Part shown: piece after piece, positions 1 through 11,383 of the stretch
Position numbering within the stretch: position 1 is the stretch's first letter
Layout: every line of letters begins with the position of its first letter
NCBI GenBank assembly: GCA_036346355.1
Contig: CM070580.1
Span: 17,537,374-17,601,373 of the forward strand
Source: Rhipidocladum racemiflorum
Lineage: Eukaryota; Streptophyta; Magnoliopsida; Poales; Poaceae
Direction of reading: 5' to 3'
DNA: 64,000 nucleotides
Notes under the pieces: generated by a model
Told to the model about the DNA's origin: nothing
Seen by the model: the letters and a program-made list of their open reading frames with translations, nothing else
Databases searched by the model: none
Made by a program: the position numbers and the translations under genes

Positions 1-792
1 TTGCGCAAAGAATTCCGTAAACATAGTAGTGCTCATGGACATATTTGCCATCTTTTGTAGTACAAGCCAATACCTCATGCAATAGAGAGTTCATCAGATT
101 CCACAGATTAAGGACTAAAGCAGATATTTGCTGAACCCTAGCTATCATGAGTATGAAAGATGACTCCCTTTTTAAGTAAGTATTTCCAAAGCAGGTATTT
201 CAGAGAAGAAAGCGGTTCTAAGGCATGATCCAGAAGTTGCGAGCTGTGAATCCTAATTTACTGAACAAAAAGAAAGAGTGCTCATCGAATGATGCGACTA
301 ATACTGAGAAACTTTACAGCTCTAAAGAGCTACGCAGAAAGAAAGCAAGTTTCCGTTTTGCATGTTAAAGTTTCTACTTCGCGTGTTATATGATCCCTAT
401 TTATCTTCCCTAGCAAACAACGTACCCTGACTCACTTCTCTGCTAAAAAAGCAAGCATTACCCCTAAAATTCAGTCCCTCCACACTGATCTATTTGTCTT
501 TATATGAAGACTGCACCTTCATGTGATTTGCTATGATCTTCAGAAAATTTCTGAGGTTAAGCACGGTAAAGACTCAAGAAGGGCAAGACCATAACAAAAA
601 GGCAGACAACAAGCACTAGAAACAAGTCCCATGATAGAGTCAAGGCAGAAAATGAAGCAGAAACACCCGTAATACTTCATGACAGATTCAAGAACACATC
701 AGACGAAGTCAACCACGAAAAAACATCAGAACCGAAGAATCCAAGCCAGGATCAAGCAATACCTTGAAACGGCCAACCCGAGAATTCGCCAT
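1..792 (-). CDS. 5' part of an unidentified minus-strand gene (two coding exons, runs off the window)
   Basis: On the minus strand an ATG at 792-790 in good context (CCCATGGCG) opens a ten-codon exon reading MANSRVGRFK. It ends at 763 with a GT donor (GTATTG). An acceptor (TTCAG) at 132-131 starts the next exon at 130, which stays open in the matching phase to the window edge and contains NSLLHEVLACTTKDGKYVHE. The phase match, the splice signals and the GC-rich leader upstream on the same strand support a real gene whose body lies left of the window. I do not recognise the protein, and 53 residues are too few for a family call. Small exons between 763 and 131 could be missing from this model. 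The second exon could also be chance open frame, since it is short. Confidence 0.45.
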
Positions 793-1659
793 GGGATCAA
801 ACTCAAATTCAATAACAAATGCTCTAGCTACCAAGATTGAAGCATGTGTATCTTTTCAAGCAAGTTGAGGACGCCCAAGGTGACAAGAGAACAAGGAAGG
901 CCAGTATGCAACAACCACCTCGCCCAATCAACTAAGCTCACAGAGCATAATGCATTTGCCCACGGCGGCAATGTTAGACATGGAAGTCAGACAAGGTAGG
1001 AAGCCTAGGGCACCAACGCATTAGGCTGTAAGCATCGAGGGATGGGGAAGAAATATCAACACATACTACGGCACCACCTAAGCACTTTGTCCAAGTCAAG
1101 GAAGACCAGGTCCGAAAAATGTAATAATGCGTTCGTTGCTCACAAGAAAACAAACATAGCGCACACCTCAGCCTCAGGAAGCCTTCCTCGCAACTGTAGA
1201 TAGAACAGATCCCTCTCAACTACCACAACGTGACATCTCGATCGTCTCCAGGACGCAGTTTAAAGTAGTTGCAAGCACACACAGTGTTCCCTGAACTCGC
1301 TGCTGAGGCCTCGCGCAACCAACTGTTCAGTCACATAAAGTATTGGAATTAGTTAGTCGCCGAAGCATGCATACATGTACTGCTATGAAGCAATGGCACG
1401 AACTACACTTCCGCCATAAAGAAAAGGAAACATCAATTGGTAGGTAGGAGTAGCCCATCAGGACCCAGGGTATCCGCTTTAAAATAGCAGTTTCGTGCGC
1501 AACCAGAACACATCACAAGAAATAATTGGCAACCCATCTGAGGGCGTCGCAAGGAGCCTCTCCTGTGGCCATCAATCACCATGGACCAGCCAAGATCGGA
1601 ATTTGACGCCTACCCAGAAGGAGAGACAGGGCGAAAACCCCCGGGAGAACAGATCAAAC
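793..1659. other. Presumed leader intron of the left-edge gene
   Basis: There is no convincing reading frame here. Its position between the GC-rich block and the ATG exon suggests 5' leader and intron sequence of the minus-strand gene. An open frame at 974-1219 on the minus strand has no coding character. Confidence 0.3.
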
Positions 1660-2180
1660 CCTCACCTTTCGGAGAAGCCCCTCCTCCGTGACGCCGCCGG
1701 ACCCGCCGCTCGCCCGGTGGCGGCAAGTAGAGCGGGGGAGGGTCGGGCAAAGAGGGAGGGAATCGCGCGGCGGGGCGGCGATTTATCCCGGGGCCTCGGG
1801 CGAATTGTTTTTGTGCGGCGTTCGTCGGGATCGGAAGCCGGATCTGGACGCTTACGAGGGGGTCAACGCGGGGATTGAGTCATCCGGCGGCCGGCGCTCG
1901 GGTTTTAGCGATTCGTTCGGTGGGCGCGGGGAGCGTGCGATTTGGGATTCGGAGGGAGACGAGGACTGGAGGATATAGGACACTGCCGCCGCAGACCGGG
2001 AAGGCGAGGACGAGAGATTAGCGGGCTTTGGAAATGGAGTTTCCTCCTCCAGTCCTGACCCGCGAGTCGCGGAAGCAGATCTCGAGGCGCCGGCCTCGCT
2101 TCGTTGCGCTCGCGGGTCGCGGCGGCTGCTGCCGGCCTGCCGCCGCCGTTTTCCTCCAATTTCGCTCGTCATTTTGAGCT
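1660..2180 (-). promoter_or_regulatory. GC-rich promoter or 5' leader of the minus-strand gene at the left edge
   Basis: This block is strikingly rich in G, C and CpG compared with the AT-rich sequence on both sides, as is common at grass promoters and first exons. On the minus strand a donor-like AAAG|GTGAGG lies at about 1666-1661. It would let a non-coding leader exon be spliced to the ATG-bearing exon near 792. Open frames through this block exist in several frames on both strands and look like a by-product of base composition. No TATA box stands out. The transcription start is not determined. Confidence 0.4.
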
Positions 2181-2868
2181 TCCGCACGGGGAAACCCGTT
2201 AGATTTGGGCGACCTGCGGATGGATCTCAGGCCCCGTGCAGCCCAGCTCGCTAGTGGGCTTGATGGGTCAGCAGCCCACATCTCAATGCATGCACCTGGT
2301 CCCTGACGCTTTGAGCAAAGGCCGCCGCGTCGCGTCGCGTGTCAGCCATTGACTCATTGCCAGCTTTGCCGCCGCTTCGAGCTCCGACCCAACACGGCGG
2401 CAGCGCAGCGCAGCAGACGACCAAGCCGCCGCCGTTGCAGCGATCTCCACAGGCAGCCCGTGATGATTTGACGGCGCATGACTCGGTGAGTACCACCATT
2501 ATGCAGGCAGACAGTAGGTCAGGTGTGCATTGCATTGCTTTGCTCCATCGCGGAAAATAGTCCAGTATAAAATTCTGACTGCTTCTCCATCTGAACACTC
2601 CATCTTGACAACCACCGTCGAGCTATACAAGGGGGTTGAAAGGCCGGCTAAGGTAGGCTAGGTTGGGTCAACTCCTCTAAAGATGGGCCGACCGTCTTTA
2701 TGGCACACACACCGTACTGGTTTCTGATTTTCTGATCCAGTAGATGCTTCTTCTTTTTTTCTTTTTTCTTTTTTTGCGATGAAGCTACTCCTAATTGACT
2801 ATGACTAGTAAGGTGTTGGTGCACAAAGGAAGTAATGTTAGCATATCAAGCAATGAACATTAAAATTT
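2181..2868. other. Intergenic sequence, moderately GC-rich then AT-rich
   Basis: I see no gene. Short open frames around 2250-2600 on both strands look compositional. A polypyrimidine run (mostly T) lies near 2751-2775. The 3' part directly adjoins a MITE. Confidence 0.3.
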
Positions 2869-3011
2869 GAGAGGTGCTTCTATGCTCTTCCTTCTAGTAC
2901 AAGTTGCACAAATCTTGAAGCAAGCGAAGGGGTAAGTAATCACCATCTACCCTTCATTCATGCTTTAATAGTTGTGCAATTTTTAAAAGGAAGAGCATAG
3001 AAGCACCTCTC
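2869..3011. mobile_element. Mutator-type MITE, 143 bp, with 9-bp target duplication
   Basis: The ends are inverted repeats: GAGAGGTGCTTCTATGCTCT at the left, and its reverse complement with one more matching stretch (AAGGAAGAGC) at the right. The flanks carry a perfect 9-bp direct repeat, TTAAAATTT, at 2860-2868 and 3012-3020. A 9-bp duplication is typical of Mutator-like elements. The element is non-coding. A second copy in the opposite orientation lies at about 55091-55233. Confidence 0.8.
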
Positions 3012-3393
3012 TTAAAATTTTCATACGCACATATCAAGCAAAGTACACATTTAATAGTTAATATTGTTTCTTGTCTAACATGAATAAAAAAAATATCCTA
3101 GTTAGTATACCTTTGTAGATGTTTTAGCGAAAAGGACAACTGAGTAATTATAGTGCACAAAGGAAGTAATGTTAGCATCGTTAACATATAAGCAACTGAA
3201 GATATTTTTATAAAATGAATTGGAAAGTTTACCCTACGGATGATTCAATGCTTGACATGTGTTGGTAAGATTGAATTTAGCTGTTGTGCTATGCGTCGGC
3301 AAAGATTTGTTTTCAGATATTTTGCCATGAGTTGGTGTTGGACAATTTGATGCTCACGAAGGAATATGAGTCATTACTTTTATGTTAATCTTA
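3012..3393. other. AT-rich intergenic sequence
   Basis: No gene or clear repeat is seen. The phrase GTGCACAAAGGAAGTAATGT occurs both at about 2819 and at about 3153, so the sequence around the MITE was partly duplicated or the two stretches are related repeats. Confidence 0.3.
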
Positions 3394-3790
3394 TGTCGGA
3401 ACCCTCCCTTTAATGGCGTGGAATACCAAGAGGGATTCCTATGTGCAAACAGTACTAGTCCCATGATCAGTGGCTAGCACGCACATTTACAACATTGTCA
3501 TCACATCCATACAAGTTCATATTACATTGATAGAAATAAAGTCTTACAATCATGGCCTATTGGCCGAATTCAAGAGTCTGCAGCGGAAGATACAAATCTT
3601 GGCAGCTTGCCTTCTACCCAAAATACCACAGGCAACTGACAAGGGTAAAACCTTAGAAAGACTCGTTAGCAAAGTCCCCGTATTCTGCGTCGGGATCGGG
3701 AAACTCGTTCTCTTCATTCTCTGAATATCAACAATAGCAAGGTTGAGTACACGTATGTACTCGCAAGACTTGTAGTGTATCACAAATGTA
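3394..3790 (+). repeat. Left arm of the TGTGAGACCCTC repeat family
   Basis: It starts TGTCGGAACCCTCCCTTTAA. Over several hundred bases it parallels, in inverted orientation, the stretch ending at 9915, and in direct orientation the stretch starting at 61290. Shared marks are CAGGCAACTGACAA near 3630 and a GAGTAC...GTACTC palindrome near 3744-3764 (again at about 61912-61930). These look like the ends of long, old LTRs or of a long terminal-inverted-repeat element. The 5 bp outside the two ends (TCTTA and TAGGG) do not match, so one intact insertion is not shown. Confidence 0.5.
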
Positions 3791-6700
3791 TATAATAAAT
3801 GCAGGCTATGTCATGGGAAGCTGCTAAGTTATTTTGCATAAAGCCGAATTGAATTGTAAATACAGAATAATAGATTGTGTTTAAAATTTGTAAAGCAATT
3901 GACAGATATGTAAATAACAAGTATAAATAGAGTAATAACAATCTCACAATCCTCCATGATTGTGAGTAAAGTACCGTCCATTCCCATACCATTGACATCA
4001 ACAACATCTTCCATTGACCACAACACTTTTCACATGATTCTTTCCAACTACCATTAAGTTCCATCCATTTTATAAAAGTACCAAAACTCTAACTAGTGTC
4101 AGTGCACCAAGATTCCCATAACCGTGGGAACGGCTTTTCGAAAAGTTTAGACTCTGCAGAGTTGTACAACTTTACCCACAAATAATGACTTTCCCTTTTT
4201 GCAATGCATATTAACACACTTCCTTAGGTGTGCCGCGAGGAAAATCATACACAACTGTTACATTATTTAACCCTGACTTTACACTAGCCCGGTCTTGACA
4301 AACCCCTACTATGGTAGAAACAACAATCATATGAATCATAAACATTCTCATTGCGCGAGATAAACAACAACCGTTTCTCCCCATAGTAAGGCGTGCACCG
4401 TTGCATTGGTATGTGTCTAACCCACACCAGCGTGTGGACACCCCTACTGAAATTCTACTTAAGAAAAACCGTGCTACTACGGCCTTCCAAAGTGTAAAGC
4501 CAGTTTTAAACAACTTAATAGGTTGAGGCTATCCCATAAATAGCAATTGTGGTTGTACGGTAATTCCTGGATTATACAACACTATGTTCGGTCCTTAAAT
4601 TAACTCAGGTGGAAACTCCCCCTAAACTACGTGTAAGTTAAAGCTTACACACCCGGCTATTGCCATAATCCACCCGTGTCAAATCATAGTTTTATTTTCA
4701 TTTTTATCAAACTACCAGTATCATTTACTGTCATATCCAACCTTTTAAATTATGAGACAACACCTGTCTCTTCCAAAACATGTCTATTCTCATTGATTAT
4801 CATGAACAGTGTAACCATCCATTCATGATCCCATTACTAGAGCATACTAAGCATGTGCAAATAATAATCGAGTATACCCAATTGACATTATCTTTTGTCT
4901 AACCATAACCTAGGGTTTCAATGTTCTCATGTCATCAAATAATTGAGGTAATCCCACAATCTAGGTTTAGTTCTACCGCATCCCACAATATAGCAAGTTT
5001 AAGGAACATAGCGCATGCATAATAATTTTGACAAACAAAGTAAACTATCTTAAAATAGTGGGTTCAATATGGTCAAAGGAGGGTGCTTGCCTTGCTTGTT
5101 GAATTCAGTAGTGAAGTCGGAGTCGTCAACGAAGGTATCCGGAGTATCGGTGTCTACACGCCATATCATAAAAAGCGAAGCAACATCCAAATCCAGAAAA
5201 GAAAGAACAACAAGTAAACATACAATACATGTGGCAAAAAGAAGTCGAATATATTCACAAATAGAACCATTCATGGAAAACAAGTGCGATAGTGCGCTTT
5301 GGCGGAGGTTAGGGTTTGGGTCCAACTAGTGCAGAACATAAAATCGTGTTTAACGAAAGTTACCATTTACGAATTCAAGGGGCCAAAATTACGTATATGA
5401 TTATTTTCATTTTCAAATCCAAGAAGCTAAGATTGTTTGGATTAATACAATTAAGATTAAAAGTGTTCATGTGAACAATACTTAGTCTTAAGTATAATTT
5501 GCACAAAAGTTGATTTATATAAGTCGGGTTTAGAGGATAGGGCTAGAGGTTACATTTACATGATTATATGATGATTCTAGTGACAAAAACATTTTACCTT
5601 AGGGTTTAATAAGTCCAACTATTCAAATAGCAAGTTACTAACTTTTATAACAATTAGGCCTGTTGTGCTAATAGGATTCAGATGCAAAGCAAGTCATTAA
5701 TTAAATGTTTTTCCATATTATGGTAGTACAAACATTATAGAATGGTTTTGAGTTATTCCCTCTAATCTTTGTATTTAGACGAGGTATTCTACGGGTGGCC
5801 GAAAAGGCTTAAATGTTTATAAAATATACGCGTTAGCGGTTTTAGTTTTTGTTTTATGTTTGCGACTACACCTTATAGGATTATTTAACCATCTTTCATG
5901 AACTAGTAGGGGATACCTATAAGAGTGTTTTAAAGTTGGTTCCGCAACATTTCACTTTCAACTACAACGTTTTTAATATAATAGAGTATTAGGGCCTTAT
6001 ATGGTTTTAGTTCAATATTACGGAAACAAATTATTTTTGCTTGACTAGGAAGGGTATTATTTTTAAAGGTTCTAGGATTTGATTTCACTAAATTTTAAGT
6101 TTGTTTGTAAGGGTTATGACTATTTGAACTATTCAAGTATCGAAACTCCGATTAATAAGCATTTACAGCATATTAAGGCAAAACTTAAATATTTTACATT
6201 TCTGAAATCTTTGTGACCCTAGGGTATTACCAAATTAATTTTACAAAGATTTGAGTTCATTCTAACCATTTGTTTTGCATGCAACAAATACGGCTATTCA
6301 CAAATTTAAAGTTTTGCTAAGACTTATCCTTATATTTTTAATGGTAAAAGAGCATGATTAAGGTTCAACTAAATTAATAATGCAAAGGAGAAGTCCTAAG
6401 ATTTTCAGAAGGTTAAAAAGATTAATTTCATAATATTGAAATTTGGTTGTAGAGCTATTAATACTTAAATACTTAATGAACTACTTGATTCTTTAAGAAA
6501 AGTAATTAAAGTACACAAAGCAACTCATTAAGCTACTGTTACAAAGACTATAATTATGATGCTTCGAATGTTTAGGTATTAGTTTTCAAGTTACATGCAA
6601 TTTGCTAACACTATTTATTCATGGATAACCTAATTAATCTTTATATTATACATGAAATGGCGCACATGAACTATGATTAAACAAGTCTAATTTATATAAA

Positions 6701-9590
6701 CAAAGAGAGTATCATTTCATGAGAGCATTAAAACTTGTTTCACCATAATTGAAGTTTATTTGCACAAATTATTAGTATTTTAAATTCAAACACGTTGAAA
6801 AGGACCTAATCACAAATTTGGTACAAACTAAATTCAAATCTAAATATTTATATATATATTTGGAACCCTAATGACAAAAGGAATGCAATAAAATTGGTTT
6901 CATCAAATTTAGAGATCATTTGTGAAAATTGTATATAGAGCACATATTAGACCTACGGTTTAAATTTGAATTTCAAATAATGTGCATTGTGTAAATTTGA
7001 AATGTTATTCTATGTTTAGAAACTGCGTGATTTAACAAAATTTTAGGAACTTGTTTGAGCTTATTTGGAGTTATAATGTGAAAGTTATAGTCATTTTAGT
7101 TGGCTCGGATGGAAATAATCCTAAAATTGGAAAATACGTTTCCTAAACATGAAAGCGTACTCTTGCTACTTGAAGGATCTCTGCGTGTTAGCACCGGTGG
7201 CAATGTGACCCCACTCGGCAGTGGCTCGTGAGCGAGCCGAGGAGGCAAAGCTTGCCGGCGGCGAGGTAAGCCCGGAGGCGGCTAGGCGACGGTGGGGGAA
7301 GCAAGAGTGGGTGATGGTGAGGCTAGGGCAAAGCTCTATTGGGCTCGGGAATAGCCGGAGAAGGGCTCACGGCGGAGCATGGCGGCGGCGGGAATGGCGC
7401 GCAGCCATGACGGTGCTAGGGCGGCGTCGAAGCTCAAATAGGAGGTCAGTGAGCATCATTGGACCGAGCAGAGTCCGATTCCATACCTTATAGGGGTGGA
7501 GGTTGACCGAGCAGGCACGGCACCGAGCGGCCAGACTTGGGGAAGAAGGCGGCGGCGTGGTGGCGTTACAGCGGCATCGCAGCTCGGGAGATCGGCTGGT
7601 GATCATAAACGAGTCTAGGGGAGTCGTTTTCATCACTCATTCGAAGCCGTGGTTGCCCGAGCTGACTTGTCACCGATCGTCGGTCGTGGAGGAGGAAGCC
7701 GGCCGTGGCGGCGGCGCTCCGGTGGCGTCGAAGCACGGGAGATCGTCCGGTGAGCTCCAGTGAGCCGAGGGGAGCCCAACCCAAGTCCTCACCGAGAGGG
7801 AGGAAGGCCGAGGAAGTCTAGCACCGGTGGCCGGCCGTGGGGAAGAAAAGGGCCCGATGCGGCGGTGATTGAGTAGAGATGAGCTTGGCTTGCTTCGCTC
7901 TGTGCTTTGGCCGACGAAGTTCAGTAAGGTGAGCAAGCCTTCGAGTCAGGAATGAGCAAGGCAGTGTAGGGTGCAAGGGGTGATCGTGGTGTGGTTTAAG
8001 TAAGCCAAGGGAGGTCAGCTCAACGGGTGGATGGATTCTTGGTCAAGGAGGTAACGACAGTGGCGTTGATCTCCCGGATTTGGCGCCGTAAACCGGATTT
8101 GGGTGCTCGGGGATGCCATGGCAGGAATTCAGGCGGTGGAGCTCAGCTATGCGCATTGTGCTAGCCAAACTACCCAATGCCCAATACTGACAGAAGCTTC
8201 CTCTCTTTGGTTGGTGCAGTGAACAGTCCACCTCAGGCATTGGATTGGTTCAGTGAAATCTGAAAATCTTTTGGTTTGATTGCAATTGACCTGCTCCATT
8301 AGTTCTTAGGATTCTTTAGTTTATCAAGCACTCAAGCTGATTCGATTGCATTGTTAGCTTTCATTACTTGGTTGGTCCAATTGGATTTGCAAATCTTGAG
8401 TCGGGTAGGATCGGAGACAATGTTCGTGTCATCTCATCGAGTTCAAGCAATTTGTCTTGACCGACAATTGCTTGGTGCGATTATTGCTTTCTCCTCTAAT
8501 TTGTGCAGTGAGTGATCTACTCCAAGCGTTGGATTGGGGAGGGGGTATACTGAGTTGTCTTGTTCAGGCATTGCATTTTTTTCTCGAATCGCAGGCTGCT
8601 TTCAGAGTGCTTAATCGGTTGGCTCAATGAATTGTTGCTTCACACATTTCATTGGCCCAAAAGATTTGAATATTGCTTGAGCTGGTACTCTTCTAAGTGA
8701 TGCTTTAGGTACATTTGTTCTTGTTCAATTTGGTGGTAAATTGTCTATTTTGGATATGCTCGAGAAGGATTCTATTCTTCCTAGAAGCTCTGATGTTGGC
8801 AGATTAAGATGCAAAGTTCTGTTTGCCACTGCCTCAAACGGCTAAACGCTTGAGGAACAGGGATTAGAGTTAGTTAGAGTTTACTAGCTCTTGACCTCTC
8901 ACTTACTCTGGTTGGTTCAGTGAGGTGTCGAGCTCAGGCATTTCACTGGTGCCAAAGGGTTTGGATAAACCTATGTTGGCAGATCTTTAAACAATGCTAG
9001 GTTTGCTAGCCCTTAGCTCCTGTCAAATCATTTGCTTTGATTGGCACATTGATCCATCAAGCTCTAATAGTTAATTGGCCCATTATATTTCTTCTGAAGA
9101 TCTTGTGCTGGTAGAGTTGGGAATGGAGATGGCGAGGGAAGCAACGGTGTAAGCAACGTCAGCATGTAGCAATGGTAGCAACGACTTGCTAGCTAGTAAT
9201 CCAACGCACAGAATGTAAGCACCCGTAGTTTGTACACGTACGTGATTTTTGATTGCTCAGATTTGAACTAGCATTTCATGCTTCAAAGTGACTCAACAAT
9301 TTTTTTGGAAATTTTATGAATTCCGTTACTACAGGCTAGTCTGAGTGAATTTTGTTAATTTTAAGAAATTTCGATTTTTCTTTGAATCGATTCAACAAAG
9401 TCTCAACGAAATTTCAAAATGGCACTAAGAACAGACGCAAGATGATTTTATTTTATTTCTATTTTTTTTTCGGATGTTACATCTTACTTGTTACCTTTAT
9501 GTTTACATACTTGTTATTTTATATATCTATCAATTTGCTTTTATAAAATTTCACTTTCAATCTATTATTTAGTATTTATAATTTAATTTG
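3791..9590. repeat. Non-coding interior of old repeat relics
   Basis: This stretch is AT-rich from 3791 to 7140 and from 9200 to 9590, with a GC-rich block at about 7200-7950. The part at 3950-4500 parallels 62100-62460: both have a CCRTGAxxGTGAG-type palindrome, CTCTGCAGAG and TTTACCCAC in the same order. I find no gag, pol or transposase motif. At 8200-9100 phrases like TTGGTTGGTNCAGTGA recur (about 8208, 8245, 8507 and 8909), suggesting very old, diverged internal duplication. An inverse LTR-like end, CGGATGTTACA, lies at about 9471-9481. Confidence 0.4.
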
Positions 9591-9915
9591 GTTTCATACA
9601 AAATAACTGTAGTAGCCTTCCTTTTGATACAACCTACATTTATTATAGGTTTGCAAACACTTCAAGTCTTCCTGAGTACGCAATGTACTCACCATTGCTA
9701 TTATTGTTGTTTTTAGGTGAGGAAATAGAATATTCTACAGAATCATACTTTAACGCAGGTTATGGGAATTATGACGACGATTTTATCTAAAGTTTATACT
9801 TTGTCAGTTGCCTGAATGTTATGTGGCACATTATTGATCATAGGACTATAGCACAATATGTACTTTAGAATATTTCTTTTATGTTATACTGTAGCATAAA
9901 AGTGAGGGTCTCACA
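9591..9915 (-). repeat. Right, inverted arm of the TGTGAGACCCTC repeat family
   Basis: Read on the minus strand this begins at 9915 with TGTGAGACCCTCACTTTTAT. It stays alignable by eye with the sequence starting at 61290 (AAAAGAAATATTCTA, then TATTGTGCTA) and more loosely with that starting at 3394 (CAGGCAACTGACAA). It ends around the GAGTACGCAATGTACTC palindrome at about 9673-9689. Confidence 0.5.
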
Positions 9916-10720
9916 TAGGGGCAGGGCAAGGAGTGGCGGAGCGGCTGGGTGAGGAGTGAATGGCGCTACCGGTGGGACGAGAAGTGGCGAAGCGGGGGGT
10001 GGTATGGCGGGGTTAGGGAATGAGATCTGACGCAAGTTTTTATCGATTTTAGGTTATGTGGGATTGACCGGTGCACTGAACGTGGGGAGCACACTGAACG
10101 TGGGGAGTGCTACGAGTGCGGAGGTTTTTTTTTATGCGTTCGGACTTCGGATGAGAGGGACAAGCGATGTAAACTCGTTCTTTTATTAGTTTAGATAATA
10201 AATCTAGAATGATCGAATGAATTGGCGTATGCTTAGAAATACTTGACATTTTCGGCACAAGCTTTCGATCGATGCATGCATAGTAGTGATGTTTTGGTCG
10301 CATGGGCTAATTTGGGCCCATTTTATTGATGACGCTACATATACACGGCCGACGCACTGGTGGGTCGAATATGGTTGTCTCATTTTATAACACAGCCCAT
10401 GCAATCGACTAGTCAAGATTGCAACTGTCAAAAAAACCATTTGTGACTAAAAAAAGAACATTTGTGACACAGAGGTGGAATGTCTCTAAAACAACACAGA
10501 GGTGAAATGTATGCATACTACGGTATTCAAGTTCATCCTAAATCTTACTTCTTATGCACAACAGCTCCTAGATTGAATCAAAGTTACGAAATCCGGCACG
10601 AAAGTGCACACTATCAAAGACCATTTCTACTCGTATCCCTACACGATAAGAGTCGAATCCCGCTGCTTCCTTGATAGATAGAGGTCCTGGACCTAGGAAG
10701 AAAATATGGCCTATACTACT
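9916..10720. other. Intergenic sequence before the 10-kb gypsy element
   Basis: I see no gene. A short direct repeat, ACTGAACGTGGGGAG, occurs twice at about 10075-10108. The last 170 bp (from about 10550) are the left half of the site into which the gypsy element at 10721 inserted. The right half resumes at 20874. Confidence 0.35.
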
Positions 10721-11298
10721 TGACGAGTACCCATAACATGGGTACCTTCGGCGGCCCAAAAAGACGCATGGGCCGACCCAGGCCGATCGAGGCCCAAAGA
10801 CACGACCGCCGGGTAAGGCCCGAAACCACGACCTGGTCTCCAATATCCCGGAGAAACGGCAGCATTTATTGCGTATCGGGCGCATTAAATGCCGGCCATA
10901 ATGACGATGACGCAGCGGCACAAGTTCCCGACCCCCGCATTTACTACGAGCGGCGCGGTAACTACGGCGACCAGCAGCAGGGCAAGGGGAGCCGGCGGCC
11001 AGTCCCATCAGCCCGCCACTTTCGGACGACCGAGAGCACAGTCTTTTCCTCTTTTTTCCAAAACCAACAGTGTAACCTCCCACCTCGCCTATATAAAGGC
11101 GGGAGGGGCAAGCGTGTAAGAAAACGAACAAGAAAGAAAGGAGAATCAATACGATCCAACACACACGAACTGGAGTAGGGACGTTCTGCCCGAACCAGTA
11201 TACATCTTGTGCTCGCCCGAGTAAGCCGTTCGAGGAGAGGGAGCGTGCACCCCCGTCGACCTATACAAATTTACTAGCCGGTGCCCGAAACACCGACA
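10721..11298 (+). repeat. 5' LTR of the 10-kb gypsy element (578 bp)
   Basis: It begins TGACGAGTACCCATAACATG, ends ACACCGACA, and matches 20302-20873 nearly base for base. A TATA box (TATATAAA) is at 11090-11097. The differences from the 3' LTR are mainly a few substitutions and small indels around 10990-11040, which suggests a fairly young insertion. Confidence 0.92.
11090..11097 (+). promoter_or_regulatory. TATA box of the 5' LTR
   Basis: TATATAAA sits in the GC-rich context GCC-TATATAAA-GGCGGG and is repeated at 20665-20672 in the 3' LTR. It is the likely core promoter for the genomic transcript. Confidence 0.7.
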
Positions 11299-11300
11299 GT

Positions 11301-11318
11301 TGGCGCGCCAGGTAGGGG
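11301..11318 (+). other. Primer-binding site of the 10-kb gypsy element
   Basis: TGGCGCGCCAGGTAGGGG starts 2 bp after the 5' LTR end, where the tRNA primer for minus-strand DNA synthesis binds. I do not assign the tRNA with confidence. Confidence 0.7.
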
Positions 11319-11383
11319 CTGCGCACGTCGTCGCCGTTGCTTTCCCACTCAGCCTCCTCGACGGTCCTTTTCTTCGACATCAC

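Noticed and set aside
1495..2281. Open frames at the left GC-rich block
   Set aside because: Compositional; the block is better explained as a promoter and leader of the minus-strand gene.
7221..7936. Open frames of 70-90 residues on both strands
   Set aside because: GC-rich block inside old repeat sequence; no family motif and no consistent frame.
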